Source of the DNA: Salvator merianae
Taxonomy: Eukaryota; Chordata; Lepidosauria; Squamata; Teiidae
Assembly (NCBI GenBank): GCA_003586115.2
Contig: QVOM02000025.1
Coordinates: 47,016,229 to 47,080,228 of the forward strand
Length of the DNA: 64,000 bases
Direction: 5' to 3'
Shown: piece after piece, positions 1 to 12,400 of the stretch
Layout: each line of letters opens with the position of its first letter
How positions within the stretch are numbered: the stretch's first letter is position 1
Translations under genes and position numbers: made by a program
Notes under the pieces: generated by a model
The model's database searches: none
Told to the model about the DNA's origin: nothing
Seen by the model: only the letters and a program-made list of their open reading frames with translations

Positions 1-254
1 CCCCCCCCAGTCTGTCATTACACTGACAGACTGGGGGGGGGGATGAGAGAGAGGCGAGCGCAATCCGAAGCAGAGAAATTAAGGCAAAGCTCTTCCCTTC
101 GCCTTGTTTTCTCTGCTTCCGTTCGCGGCGAAAATCTTCGCCGCGAAAACGAAGGGCTTCATTTTCACGCGTATTTTTTCGCACGAAAACGAAGCCTAGG
201 AGCTTCGCATTCCTGCGAAGTGAAAAGGGAAAAGTGCCTTCGTGCACATCCCTA
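1..254 (-). mobile_element. hAT-type miniature element, A type, cut by window edge
   Basis: The right part of a non-autonomous DNA transposon that continues beyond the window start. It ends at 254 in TTCGTGCACATCCCTA, the reverse complement of the TAGGGATGTGCACGAA terminus of the complete copy at 346-1314. Read on the minus strand it closely matches the first ~250 bases of the copy at 52945-53525: the same TTCGC-rich blocks, the same GAAGCAGAGAAAT block and the same CAGTCTGTCA hairpin, here at about 9-33. The following bases GAAAGGAT (255-262) would be its target duplication, but the partner copy lies outside the window. It encodes no protein; the 70-residue frame at 43-255 is a by-product. 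Confidence 0.85.
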
Positions 255-345
255 GAAAGGATAAATGTAACTACTGCAACATATTTCTACAGACTGAATT
301 CTAGCCACATGGTTAGTAGTGGCTATGCATTTTAAGAGTATGGAT

Positions 346-1314
<969 letters not shown>

Positions 1315-1902
1315 GTATGGATACAATATCTAAACAAAAGACAATGTTTCAAAGTCCAACTATTTAAGAGTAAATTCAATTGTGCTCATTGGTGCTTTCT
1401 TCTAGGAAAATAAGGTTAGGTTTACACTAATGGTAAACACAATGAATTATTTCTTTATCCAACATTTCATTTCTACATTTGTGATGTTAGGTATATCCAT
1501 TCCCCTTTTTATTATTTTTATTCTTTTTAAAAAAACTATTTAAAATGAAACACACATACACTAATATTTGTGTACTGCATTCCATATACAGCCTCAAAGT
1601 GGAAATGCAAGTGGTTTTAAAGAAAGTTAAAACAATCAATTTAAACACAAGGGGAGGAAGGAGGGAAGCAAGCAAAAGGAATAAGCTGAAGTAATTCAAT
1701 AAAGGATGGCAATTTCTTTATGGATTGTACACTAGTTATGTGATTAATTAGAATTAATCAAGGTACATAGTATGCTTAATGGCTGTTTTTTTAGTCAAAT
1801 AGAATTCTATACATAAATACACACATACCTGATACAATTCACTTTGCCAACTCTAGATTTTAGATGGAGCAAATTTAATTCCATACCTTCCAATGAGCCA
1901 TT
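1315..1902. other. AT-rich sequence, no feature recognised
   Basis: Ordinary AT-rich, CpG-poor sequence after the target duplication of the hAT element. No repeat family, RNA gene or convincing reading frame was recognised. Confidence 0.6.
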
Positions 1903-2013
1903 ATCAGCCTAGCTTACCTCAGAGGTTTGCTATGAAGAGATCAGAGGTGTTGAAAGGAATAGCACACAATGACTGTTTTCTGCTGTTGAGGAGAAAATCG
2001 GGATATAAATGCC
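1903..2013 (+). mobile_element. 3' part of a squamate tRNA-derived SINE
   Basis: The stretch beginning TCAGCCTAGCTTACCTCAGA, continuing through a purine-rich middle and ending GGATATAAATGCC, matches the 3' half of the common squamate tRNA-derived SINE (TCAGCCTAACCTACCTCACA ... GGATATAAATG). The tRNA-like head is missing. The antisense copy at 47048-47275 is more complete. Call made from memory of the family consensus. Confidence 0.55.
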
Positions 2014-2957
2014 CTGTAGCATTCACAAAAGAGAAGGAGTCTAAAGAGAAAATAACAAAATAGAGAACTTCAAGATGACTGCATGTGGACAGTAATTAGA
2101 TTTTTTTTAAGAGTTTCATTATGCGGAGTGACATTAGAGATCCATGAATGAGATTCCAAGTCCAAGCCTTGTTTGGATCTTGCCAAAGCAAAACATGATT
2201 TGTAAATATCAATGTGAGGCTTCCAACCAGAATCTCATCATGACACATCACCCACATCACCACAGTCACTGCTGGCCTATGGATCAGAACAGCAAGAGAG
2301 GCTAAGTAGGTGTGAGGATCCAGTTGGAACTTCCCTTCCATTTGTCTCAACTGCACCTTAGGGTGATTCTGCACTGGCTGGAACATCAGACCAGCAATCA
2401 TACTAGGAGCTTCCCTTCTGCACACTGGGGAGGCCTAAGGGAGGCCCTACAAGGCAGTCCAGAATCAGCCTAAATTCACTATGTATAAAAACATCATTCA
2501 AAGATATCAAATGAAGTTTTCCAGAGATTTCTTCCACCATCACACCTTCACAGAAGTACCCATTTAGAGTGTCTACTTAGAAATAAGTCCAGCAGTGGCC
2601 AGGATCTACATCAGATTTAACCTGCATGTTACAAACATCAGAAGTGAGCACCAAATATCCACTTAGCCATTATGCTTTTTCCCCTGGCCACTGATCTATA
2701 AGGCACCACCCAAACATGGGTATAAAAACTGACATTAAAGCTATTTAAAGCATTGTTACCTTCCTGATATGCAACACCAGATACAAAATGTGGAAATTAA
2801 TACAAAAGCATGGAGGGACAGATTTTGAATCCTCATTAGCAGACTGCTATCTGGCTCCTCAGATTTGATGGAATGATTCCTCTATCAGCTAATAAGGCAG
2901 TGGAGCAGCAAGAAACCTTCCTTCCATAACAATCACTTCTGCCCTCCTTCCTCCCCC
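2014..2957. other. Non-coding sequence with possible old repeat fragments
   Basis: No gene recognised. GGTGATTCTGCACTGGCTGG near 2361 and TTCCCTTCTGCACAC near 2411 resemble the TTCTGCAC-type termini of the foldback families seen further right (25192, 44411). The segment around 2565-2590 (GAGTGTCTACTTAGAAATAA) resembles a squamate dispersed repeat containing the word TACTCAGAAGTAAGTCC. The 109-residue antisense frame at 2096-2425 has no recognisable domain. Confidence 0.35.
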
Positions 2958-3600
2958 TTTATTTATGTTTTTATTTAAACATTTATACCTTATCCTTTAC
3001 CCAAATGTTCACAATAAAAGAAGGTTAAAATTAAATAATCATAATAATCATAAATGTTCTAAAACATACATAGAATATAACTCTTCCTTCCTTGATCCCT
3101 GGCAGTAGAATGCTCAGAGGAAGCTAAGCACCAAACAGCTTGAGTGAAGAAGTATGTTTAACCAGGTGTCGAAAGTTGTATAACATTGGCACCTGGTATA
3201 CCTCCAGAAACAGGCTGTGCCATCATCTGGGGATCACCAGAGAAAATACTGCCTTACATATCATAGCCCCTCACACTTCTGAGACCAATGGAACAACAAA
3301 GAGGCCCTCACTTTGTAATCTTAGTACATGAGAGATATCTGGGAGCCAAGCCATTTAGGGCTTTATATGTTAACATCAACACCTTAATTGCTCTTGGTAA
3401 CAAATAGATACCCAATGCAGATCTTTCACGGCCAGCATGGTGTGTGGTCAGACAGAAACTCCTGTCAGCAACTACACAAATTCCAATTTCTGGACCATCC
3501 TTAAGAATAGGCCATATAGAGTGCATTACAATAATCTAGTTTGGGGGTTGGCAGAGCATGGATCACCATGGTCTTTAGAGGAAGAAGATAATCCAGACAC
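2958..3600 (-). mobile_element. L2-clade LINE, truncated 3' end, antisense
   Basis: On the minus strand this encodes a decayed C-terminal part of an L2 LINE protein, then 3' UTR and an AT-rich tail (TTTATTTATG at 2959 on the plus strand). Recognisable pieces, read leftwards, are a VIHAL..P.LDYCN block near 3570-3525, a CIGYL-like remnant of the LHWLP motif near 3410, and LTYKALNGLAPRYL at about 3377-3336. The same blocks occur in the sense-strand L2 at 19387-20783 (VIHALVTSRLDCCN, LHWLPI, LTYKSLNGLGPKYL). Frameshifts and stops are frequent, so this is a dead 5'-truncated copy. Confidence 0.8.
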
Positions 3601-3942
3601 ACTCAGGGTGATAATTTTACATCTTTTGTGTCAGGAGGAACCTTCAGCAAGGTTCTTTCAGGTTGCTTTACTGTCCACTAGTGAGAAAGGTGGCTGTATA
3701 CAGAGATAGGGCTGGTGGACTATTGATCAATTTCTACACACCAGTGCCTGCTAGGAAGCGAGATGGAGAGCAGTGAACTGGAAACAGAGGCATCCATTCA
3801 GCAAGTCAAGCCCAGCTCATTTTACCAGCAGGTTGACTCCATTTCCAATCTCCTGTTCATCTCTTCCTTAGCAAGTCTTACTCTCCTCTATATGCTGACT
3901 TCTGAGTAGGTAAGTGAGTTGGTGATTGTTCTTCAACCATTT

Positions 3943-4302
3943 GCAGAAGAGTCCATGGCCTGCCAGGTGCTTTGCCTGATCTTCCTAGCTTTTGTTAGTA
4001 TTGCTCTCCTACTCCTGGGGAGTACCTGGCAGGGCTGCAGGGCTCTTTGGTTCACATGCACACAGTGTCATTGTGCATGTGCAGATTGCATGGAAGCTCT
4101 CTGTGCATGTGCAATGATATGTGCATTCACACCAATGTGCACTGCAGCCCTACCCCAAAAGGGGCCTATAATTGTGGTGAGTATGCATCCAGAAGGTAAC
4201 AAAGTTTCTTGTATCATGTGTACGTCTCAGGAGTAAGAAAGTGGTGCTGAAGAGATCCAGTACTGTCAGGTGAAGCACCTGACAATCCATGGACTCTTCT
4301 GC
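3943..4302. mobile_element. 360-base foldback element with long inverted arms
   Basis: The left arm starts GCAGAAGAGTCCATGG at 3943 and continues into CAGGTGCTT. The right arm contains AAGCACCTGAC and ends CCATGGACTCTTCTGC at 4302, the reverse complement. Inside is a second weaker pair around TGCATGTGCA motifs. This is the layout of a MITE or foldback transposon. No clear target duplication was found, so the exact ends are uncertain. The 105-residue Cys-rich frame at 3919-4236 lies wholly within it and is not regarded as a gene. Confidence 0.65.
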
Positions 4303-5649
4303 CACTCATCAAGGCGCAAACGGCAGTTCAGCACATGTCTAATCCAGGTATATGGGTAATACTGCTACAGTTCTGCAACTACTAATTGAATGGAAATGTT
4401 ACCACTTTCCAAAGCACTCCTTTTTTCTATATCTTGTCTCATATCAACTCCATTCTCTGGGACAGACTCTGCTTTTAAATAAGACATCCAAAGTGAAACT
4501 CGAAACACATTTATACTGGAATAAGTCTGCAGCCCAAACTTCCTGTCAAAAATATCCATCCTTTTCCTGGTTGCAGGGACAAAATGTTCATTTGTACATA
4601 AAGATCTTATACTTGCTCAATTATGTGAAGGCAGACAATAGGAAATGGGATGGTGACAAAGTGAAAAGAGAACTTTGTTCCTTTTCTTTAATAATTGTTA
4701 CAAGTACAATTCAAAAGAGCTTTCAAAGGGGCAGAATTATTATCTTCTCTCTCATCTGGTCACTCATTGTCTCAAGGGAGCTTATCACAGGACACACACA
4801 CTTTCATCAATGTTAACATCACAAAGAGATGTTCTTTTACTGTAAGAACTCATGTAGCTTTATAGATAAGTGCTAACTCGCTTAAGGGAAGTAAGTGGAG
4901 GAGAAACTCTACTGCATTTGGATGATCAAAAGATTAAAAAACAAAACAAAGCAATTGTTCCTTCAATGTATCTAATGATTTAAGCTGCAGCACTATGTAT
5001 ATTTACCAATCTAAGCCAAAGAATATAAATATGACTATATACAAAACGGAAGATATAGAAAGTCAAAACTGAAACAAAAATCTTCCTTTATATCAAAGTA
5101 TAATAATCCAAAGTATGAGATGCCAAGATAAAATCTAACAGTAATATCATTAAATTTCAACAAATACATGCACTATTTTCATGACTGGTGAAAATTATGT
5201 CCAATGTAGTTTTATCTACAGGATTTAGAATATTTGTACATGAAGTTGATGGATGTGCTTTCATACATAGTATGATTTATGTGGAGAGTTTTAGGCTTCA
5301 GCCCTTTCTCTAGAAGTATAACTTTGTATTGTTGTTTGTTGGCAAAGTCATGGACAGTGGTTGCTAGTCAGATTTTTAAAATAAAATAAAATAATATTTT
5401 AGAATTGTACTGTTGAAGAAGAGCTCCCGAACTCAAAACATATGTCTGGCAGATGAACACGTGCACCCCAAAGAAGGAGTTGCCTTTATGAAGAAGTGTT
5501 TTTTGGACTGATAAATTATCAAGAAAAGAAAAGGAGAAGGTGCACTTTTGAATGAATCACTCTTAAAGCCATTTGCTTAGAAACACTTTCATTTTGAATG
5601 AAGGCTTATGTATATCATTGAGGTTTGACTGGGTATATGTTGTAATGAT
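4303..5649. other. AT-rich sequence, no feature recognised
   Basis: Low-complexity AT-rich background. The 154-residue frame at 4352-4816 has no family hallmark or codon pattern that I recognise. Nothing supportable here. Confidence 0.5.
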
Positions 5650-5662
5650 TAGGGATGTGCAC

Positions 5663-5702
<40 letters not shown>
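5650..5702 (+). repeat. hAT-like terminus merging into a (CA)n microsatellite
   Basis: TAGGGATGTGCACA at 5650-5663 matches the first 13 bases of the hAT termini at 346 and 52945, then runs directly into a CA repeat at 5664-5702. A possible decayed partner end is TTCACATCTGTA near 5945-5956, which would make an element of about 307 bases, but the flanking 8 bases do not match well. The terminus-like word is certain; a complete element is not shown. Confidence 0.55.
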
Positions 5703-5707
<5 letters not shown>

Positions 5708-6330
5708 GCTGTACAATGAAAATCTGTACTTTTGCTTTGAAACTTAGAAAGACATATGTTAGAAAGACAAACTTGTTTGCAAAAATAGAAGAAGCATTGC
5801 ACAATTTTCTGTGCTTTGAGGAATCAAAGAGATTTGGAAATCCATTTGCACAAACTAAGATTCAACTCAGAAAATTCAGGGGTCAATGATTAGAAAGGAT
5901 TTAGTGGTAGCTATTTGGCAACCCAGATAAACCAATTGTTTCAGTTCACATCTGTAGAATTTCTCATTAAGAGTGACAAAAAAAAAAAAAAAGCCTTCTC
6001 CAACCAGTTCCAACCAGAGCTAAATTGTTGTTCATTAAGTCTTTTAACATACAATCCAGATGTGTTCCTTCACAGTAGCATGTATGCATGAGCGAGAGGA
6101 AATAGACCATACAAGGGAGGGACAATCTGGTCCAGAAGTGTATAAAAATCTCACATCAGGATCAGTAAGATATGTTCAGATTCCCTCTGACATCACTTAC
6201 CTGCTCAAGCTGTCATCTGGATTTCTGCTGTTGTGGTGTTGAAGGAAGCCACTCTTTTCCGCTATGCTTCACTTTGCTGCAACTTGCTTGCAGCTGCGGA
6301 ATGCCTGAACAATAATCTAGCGTCTTCATC
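5703..6330. other. Non-coding sequence, possible body of a decayed hAT-like element
   Basis: 5703-5956 may be the interior of a decayed element starting at 5650. It contains a short A tract near 5980 and a TATAAAAA word at 6141. No gene recognised. The part next to 6331 may belong to the LTR-like repeat that follows, because weak similarity to the antisense copy at 8005-8100 seems to continue. Confidence 0.3.
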
Positions 6331-6838
6331 ATGGCTGAGGGTGGGAAGCTAACTGGCTACTCCTGACAGAATAGGGCATTCTTGAGGGAAATAGGGCATA
6401 TTTTAGGTAGGAGTCTTCCCCTTTTCTCTCCTGTCCCACCCTTTTCACTTCATGCTTTCAGATTTATTCTTAAATAAACCTTCCATTCATAAAATTAGAC
6501 TTGCAAGAGTGCTCTTCCTTATTTGTCCTTCTGCATTTGCTCTATATGGATTTATTGCATAAGCTGCAGGCTGCTTTGTGCTTCTGACAGTTAGCTGATT
6601 GTCAGAACCTGCCAATTTCATATTTTTTCAATCCTTGTAACGGTTTTCTTGTCAATTTAAATAAAGTTCAGTTTTAATTCTTTCTAATGTTTGTCCAAGA
6701 GTATTTTTTATATGATTGTTCAGAGTCATCTAGCCAGTTTATCATTTTTAAAGCCTATAGAATATGATCCCTGAACATCTGTTGCTTGGGATGTGTGTGT
6801 AATTCCCAGTAAATCCACAGTGGACAGCTCATAACAAT
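6331..6838 (+). repeat. LTR-like repeat, sense copy
   Basis: This segment is similar along its length to the reverse complement of 7621-8004. Shared blocks in order are GAGGGTG.GAA.CTAA.TGGCT, TTTAGGTAGGA.TCTTCCCC, TTCTTGT...AATAAAGTTCAGTTT, CAAGAGTATTTTT / CTAGAGTATTTTT, CTAGCCA.TTTATCATTTTTA and CAGCTCATAACAAT. The placement of AATAAA in the middle suits the R region of an LTR, but no primer-binding site, TG...CA ends or internal retroviral genes were identified. It carries roughly 115 bases (about 6430-6545) absent from the other copy. Another kind of AATAAA-bearing dispersed repeat is possible. Confidence 0.5.
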
Positions 6839-7620
6839 GTTGCTTATATTTGGCACATTCTAAGTGCATGCATTTATTTAAACTTTGTGATAATATATTT
6901 TTTAGATTTTTATCTTGACATATTATACTTTGCATTATTATACTTTGATATAAAGGGAGATTTTTGTTTAAGTTTTGACTGTGTATATCTTCAGCACTAT
7001 GCACCTTTACCTGATAGGAAATCTCACTGAACTCAAAGGAGAACACTTGTGAGCATAAATAGTAAGAATGACACTACAATTATCCTTTGTGTAAAACTAT
7101 TTTTGGTTCCCTGGAAGAATAAGTGAATGGTAGTACAAAACTATGGCAGTGTCGGAATGTACCACTTTGAGTGACCTAGGATCATCCAGCCGTTAAGACA
7201 AACAGTTGTGACCCATTTATGGCCTCTATGCACTTTGAAGCCCAAGAAAATGTGCACTTAAGAGAGAGAATTCTTACTCTTGGCATGCTCCTTCATATAA
7301 AGCATTTCTGCACCAATATCTGGCATGTGGCACCAACCCTATTAAGCCTTTAAAAGGTGGGGTTCCGGTCACCTTTTTTGGCCTATGGCCCAGAAAAGAC
7401 TGCAATAGGGTGTACCAATCTGGATGGCCTAATAAATTCTGCCTCCAGACAATGAGAGAAAAATTATTTAGATCCTACAACTGCTTCTTGCTGTCCCTGC
7501 CAGACAACAGGGCAATATTCTGGGGCAAGCCTTATCATTCTGGTGCTTTCTCTCATGATGCTTCAATGGTGAAAATACCCAGAATTATGCAAGAGCCTGC
7601 TGTGGGTATTTTCATCTGGT
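6839..7620. other. Spacer between the inverted LTR-like repeats
   Basis: About 780 bases of non-coding sequence separating the two inverted copies. No LTR-element internal region (gag, pol or env similarity) was recognised in any frame, so the flanking copies do not bracket a normal provirus. Confidence 0.5.
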
Positions 7621-8004
7621 ATTGTTATGAGCTGTGCTGGGACTGCTGGTTTTAATGGGGTTAGCTTACCCAGGCACAGGTGCCAGGGATCTTATTGTGA
7701 AGGCTTTAAAAATGATAAATTGGCTAGGTATTTTGTATTACTTACAAAAATACTCTAGGACCAAGATTTAAAAGAATCAAACTGAACTTTATTCAAAATG
7801 AAACAAGAAAGCTTTTAAAGGATTAAAAAGAAAGAAAAATGCAGGTTTTGACAACAGTTGTGCTGTCTTGAATAAAAGCCTTACAGCAGAGCAGCTGAAG
7901 AGGATAGACAGAAAAGGGGAAGAATCCTACCTAAATCTGTCTTATTTTACTATCTGAATGTCCTACCCTACAAGGAACAGCCAATTAGGTTCTCACCCTC
8001 AAAG
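7621..8004 (-). repeat. LTR-like repeat, antisense copy
   Basis: Reverse-complement partner of 6331-6838. On the minus strand it contains GAATAAAGTTCAGTTT at about 7797-7782 and ends in CAGCTCATAACAAT at 7634-7621. It may extend rightwards into the CpG-rich block 8040-8330, which would then be its promoter (U3-like) part. A target duplication was not found. Confidence 0.5.
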
Positions 8005-8520
8005 TTTAACTGTCCTACAGTCTTCCAGCAGTGGTAGTGTGGTGAAGAGATGAGAGGAAGAGTACAGCAGCTCAGCAGCGTAGCTGAGGTTTTTGCTGCC
8101 CAGGGCCACTCGGTGGCAGAGGAGCGTGAGCGAGGGCGCTTTGCCCTGAAGCCTCCTACCTCCACCGCCACTCCGCTGACTGCTGTCTGGGCGTGGCACC
8201 GCGCTCTCCTTCTCGCTCGCGCTCAGGTGAAACTTTGTGCACTGGGCGGGCAGAGAAGGACCTGGCTGCATGTGCTGCCTGGGACAATGTGCTGCCTGGG
8301 CTGGCCGCCCCCCACTCCCCCCTTCCTACGCTACTGCAGCAGCTTCCTCATCAGTTATGGTTTCAGTGGTAGCAGGAACAGAATGGTGATGTCAGAATCT
8401 GAATGTACCTGGCTGCTCCAACGAGAGGATTTTAATCCATATCCGGATTAGTCCCTCCTTCCTGGCCCTGCCCCAGGGGTGGAGACTAAGCAAGGCTCTA
8501 CTGGCTGCAATTTGGAAGGG
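8005..8520. other. CpG-rich block in an AT-rich desert
   Basis: From about 8040 to 8330 GC and CpG rise sharply: GCGTGAGCGAGGGCGC, CACCGCGCTCTCC and TCGCTCGCGCTCAGG, followed by GGCCGCCCCCCACTCC. This is unlike the flanks. It has no hAT terminus. It may be the promoter end of the adjacent LTR-like repeat or a separate GC-rich repeat. The overlapping frames (133 residues at 8050-8451 plus, 90 residues at 7999-8271 minus) are typical of long GC-driven chance frames. Confidence 0.5.
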
Positions 8521-9229
8521 AGGGGGCAGACGTGTATGTGATGTGAGTGCTCATGTCACTATGTACTTATTTGGTCTATTTCCTAACATCCTAGCATATG
8601 TGCCCAGGAGAGGAAATACACCTGGACTGTAATTTTCAAGTGTTCTGGTGACCTTTACTCCAAATATCCCCTTTGTTTCTGACTGAAACTGGTTTTAGAA
8701 GGATTCTATTGACATTCTGCTTGAGACTTCTTACAATAGCCTTGCCTGGGTTTCCAAATACTTGTCTTCAAGTCCTTTGTAATGTCTTTCATTTCCTGAG
8801 CTGGAACTTGCTTTGGTAAAGGGTTTTTCTTAGCCTCTTTGCTTCTTCTAGAAATAGGAAAAATGTTGGCTTTTCTGCAGACAGGCTTGTCTTTTAAACA
8901 TGGATGCAGGTTGGAAAAAATGATTAAATTTTGGTCGAAATACAGGATCCATACAGCAGGTCAGTTTCCCAGTATCTGCAACCTTTATGCCAATTATATT
9001 TCACATCATTTCCATGGGTTAAAGGTGTCTGTGTCTTGGCAGTGTCTTTGCTTTTGCATGGCACAGCACGCCAGAGTTATGCATTCTGGGTAGTCATGCT
9101 ACACTATTGCCCCTGTGTTTGAGCAGTGGGTATTTTAAGAAGAATCTTGTGGTCAAATGCGAGACAAGGTAAGTAATACTGCTATTTTGGAAAACAACAA
9201 CAAACAGGATTGAAGTTCTTTATCCCACA
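8521..9229. other. Non-coding sequence, no feature recognised
   Basis: Mixed-composition sequence without a supportable gene or repeat call. Confidence 0.45.
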
Positions 9230-9355
9230 GTAGGCATATCCCCAGATTTAACCACTATATCTTAGGACTATATTGGGATTGCCATTGATACGCATAACAA
9301 TCCCAATACAGTGTCAGGATAATCCTGGGTTTTAGACCCTGTCTGGATATAGTAA
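9230..9355. mobile_element. Small palindromic MITE, copy 1
   Basis: The core ATATTGGGATTGCCATTG is followed after a short spacer by CATAACAATCCCAATAC, forming a hairpin around 9271-9320. The outer part ends GACCCTGTCTGGATATAGT. The same arrangement (TATTGGGATTGCC.CACATAT with ATATAG words and a CTGTCCAGA/TCTGGACAG-like edge) recurs near 12660, 14400 and 48070. Ends are not fixed because no target duplication was found. Confidence 0.55.
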
Positions 9356-9410
9356 AAGAGGTCAATTTTTCAAAAATAGCTGGGCTTTCTATGACACATT
9401 TGGAAACAAC

Positions 9411-9475
9411 ATATTTATTTTATTTCCTTGTAGAACTTATATCCTACCCTTCACCAATGTGTATGATTGCTACCT
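9411..9475 (-). mobile_element. LINE or SINE 3' tail fragment, antisense
   Basis: ATATTTATTTTATTTCCTTG then TATATCCTACCCTTCACC reads on the minus strand as GGTGAAGGGTAGGATATAAG followed by an AT-rich tail. This is the usual form of squamate L2-type LINE and SINE 3' ends. Confidence 0.4.
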
Positions 9476-9479
9476 ATGG

Positions 9480-12400
9480 AAGGCAAGAAGTTAGCCGAAG
9501 GATGGAGGCCATGTCTATCTGTGTAAGTCAAAAGTACTTCAGAGATGCCAATGGCCTGTAAGGAAAAGCCAGCTGTAGTATAATATAAATCAATAAAACT
9601 TCAAAAGTGAAATTACATTATTCAAGGATTCCAGGGTTGCATTAGTAAAAAAATAAATAAATCATATTTTATCAACCATGTAAAAGCAAAACAATGCTGT
9701 TAAAAAGGGCTGTTATTCAAGGTGAAACAAGAGGATTTTTTTGTTTCCTGGGGTTTTGGGGAGGCAATTACTCATCTCCAGTTATTCCGGTGGGATAATA
9801 AAGTCTATAGGTTGGTACAATGAACTTCTTTAAGGCAGATTGCAATTGGCTAGTATGTGTTATCCAGGGAAGTGGGGAAAGGACAGAGTTCTGAGGCAAA
9901 AGTGATGCAAAAACAACAATCTTTATTAAAAACAATAAAAAGGAAAAGAGGCAATTGACTGAGCTGCAATAGCCAGCAACAAGGCAACAAGTTTTGGCAA
10001 TAATACCGTGATCAGGCAAGTTCAAAGTTAAAAAGCAAAGTTATAATGGAGCAACATGATGGCAAGGATTCTGTTAAGGGACGTTTAAAGAACATTGCTG
10101 CTATAAGCAGAAGCAGCAAGTTTCTTGGCCTCCCTGGGTGTGCATGTGATTCTGATTATAAAAGGCATATACTGTTTTTCAAAACAGTGAGGAGATATTG
10201 GCTGTTTGCATACTGACTCCTAGTATGATCTAGGAAGGGGTCTTAGGAGTCTGGTTTCCACACCCTATCATGGGATGGTACATGCCCTGTCCTAATATCA
10301 CCACCTTGGCCACTGTGCAGCTATATTTGACTCTTCTTAAGTCCCAGCCATGCCTGCTAGCTTTCCTCCCTGACCCAGTGTTTCCCCTTGTTAATGGTTA
10401 ATTGGAATGCAGATGGTCAAGGCCTGAGAACTTGGACATTATGACTACTGAATGCTAGAGCATGGAGATGTGGAAAAAGATAATGGTTTGGAATGCTTAT
10501 CTGTCTGAATGCTTACAGCTATCCTTTGTATTCTGTTTCCTGACTCCTGGGCCCAGGGCCCAAAGGTAGAGATTCTGACACTTATCCTGTTCCACTGGTA
10601 GATCTTGATGACAAGGACTATTGGCATTTTACCTACCAGTTTTGGAAGAGCAGGCCATGTGTGGAAGGCACACAGCCCCCTCTTCTAGTATATGGGGACA
10701 TTTCAGCAGCTCAACAGAGTGCACTGCTGAAATCCTCCCCCCCCCAAAAAAAAATTCTGAAGGCCAAGAACCTTTGTTTTTTACCCATGCAGTATCCAGC
10801 ACTAATTTCAAAGCTGATGCAACTTCTGGAGCTGCAGGGACTGGCACAGGAAAGGCTGTCTATCCCATGTCAGTAGCACATGTCCCAGTCTGAGAGGGGT
10901 TGTGTATTCTAGGACAGGGCAGTCACTGATGTTTTAAATATTAAAAATGTGTCATGCATCTCATACTTAGTTATTTACTTGCATTGTCAACAGGAGAAAG
11001 TGAAAATAGCACCAAAAACAAAACAAAACACAGTGCTCTTTATTATAAAAATATTCAGAAGTATTTTTGACAGTATAATGCTTGTGGTAGAAAAGGAAGT
11101 GATTCTCCTACTTTATAGCATCATGGAGAATGAGAGCTTTTGGAAAGAAGCAGCACTCCTCAATTTTATGGTCAGATCCTGTTTTTCCAAAATTCGATGT
11201 GTCATGCATATTTAAATGCTGCTTTACACTTCTGTAGCTGCTTTCATGTGGGGATATATCAAAGTGCTTTTCAAATATTAATGTCAATCTCACAAAGCAC
11301 CTGTTTGCTTCAGTTCTTACACACTGAGGTTAAGGGATGTGCCTGAGGATATCTATCAAATCAATCACAAAATACCTTCTGTATTCAGTTCTATACTGAG
11401 ACTTCTTTAAATTCAATTAATTAAATGTACTAGCTGAGTGTGCGACTCCCTAGAACATAGAAGAGAGGTGTGATAGAACAGCTGTGTAGACTTGGCAAGC
11501 CCAGTAATAAAAATCCCTTTCTGATCATCCTTGTGAGTCATATATTACTATGAACTGGCTGGTAGGACAAAGAGCATGGCAAGGATAATAACAGGATCAA
11601 AAAACATAGTTTCTATGTCCTATTTATTTGAGATGCTGCAAGGATGCAGTTTTATTCAAACACACATGAAAAATGATATCACAGAACATAATGGATTTTG
11701 CACACATTAGTCAACCCCAAACCGGACATACATGAGGAACAAAGGGGGATTCTACTCAACTTCTGAGCCAATGTGCTTTGTAGGATTCTGCCCATTTTGC
11801 ACCTAGGGGACAGTCACCTCTACTACTAAGAGTAGGTATGACATCACATTACTGTGGGGTCTAAAAAGGAGGCACAAGGACTTGGGAGCCCATATTCTGT
11901 TCTGATTCATTGTTCCAGGACTTGGAAGAAGATCTTAAAGGGAAAGAGTAATGTAGCTACACAGTTACTGGTAATTAAATCTGCATTCAGACCAAAAGAA
12001 AACAAACAAGCTGAAAGTGGCTTAAAGGTGGTAGCATGTTGTTTGAGTTCCCATCCAACCTTCTCTAATTCCTTTTAAAGGGCAGAAAATGTATTCTGAA
12101 AGTACCGTTCTGGGCTTTGATATGGATTAGAGGCTGTAGCATGTGAATGCTACCACTTCTAAGATGTTTTGGAGTCTACTACTACTACTATTACCACTAT
12201 CATCATCACCATCATTAATTTTACTGTGTCTGGATGCAGTTTTTGCTGATGAGAGGGATTTGATTTCTAAGTGCATGCTTGTGAACTTAGCATGCAGTAG
12301 AAACATAGCGAGTTTTATTGGAAGGGATGAAAGCTCCCTCTATGGTGATTCAGATGTACAGCAGACTGTGTGAGGAGGAGGGCTTCCCACCATACTCCCC

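Noticed and set aside
3919..4236. 105-residue Cys-rich frame
   Set aside because: It lies almost wholly inside a foldback element; the cysteines come from repeated TGCATGTGCA words.
6060..6700. Host promoter with TATA box at 6141 and polyadenylation signals at 6475 and 6660
   Set aside because: The AATAAA at 6660 falls in a segment repeated in inverted form at 7621-8004, so a dispersed LTR-like repeat explains it better; the TATA word alone is weak in AT-rich DNA.
8050..8451. 133-residue frame in the CpG-rich block
   Set aside because: Long frames arise by chance in GC-rich DNA; overlapping frames on the other strand are just as long.
9700..10440. Second LTR on the minus strand
   Set aside because: Only a polyadenylation-like segment is convincing; no ends, duplication or second copy was found.
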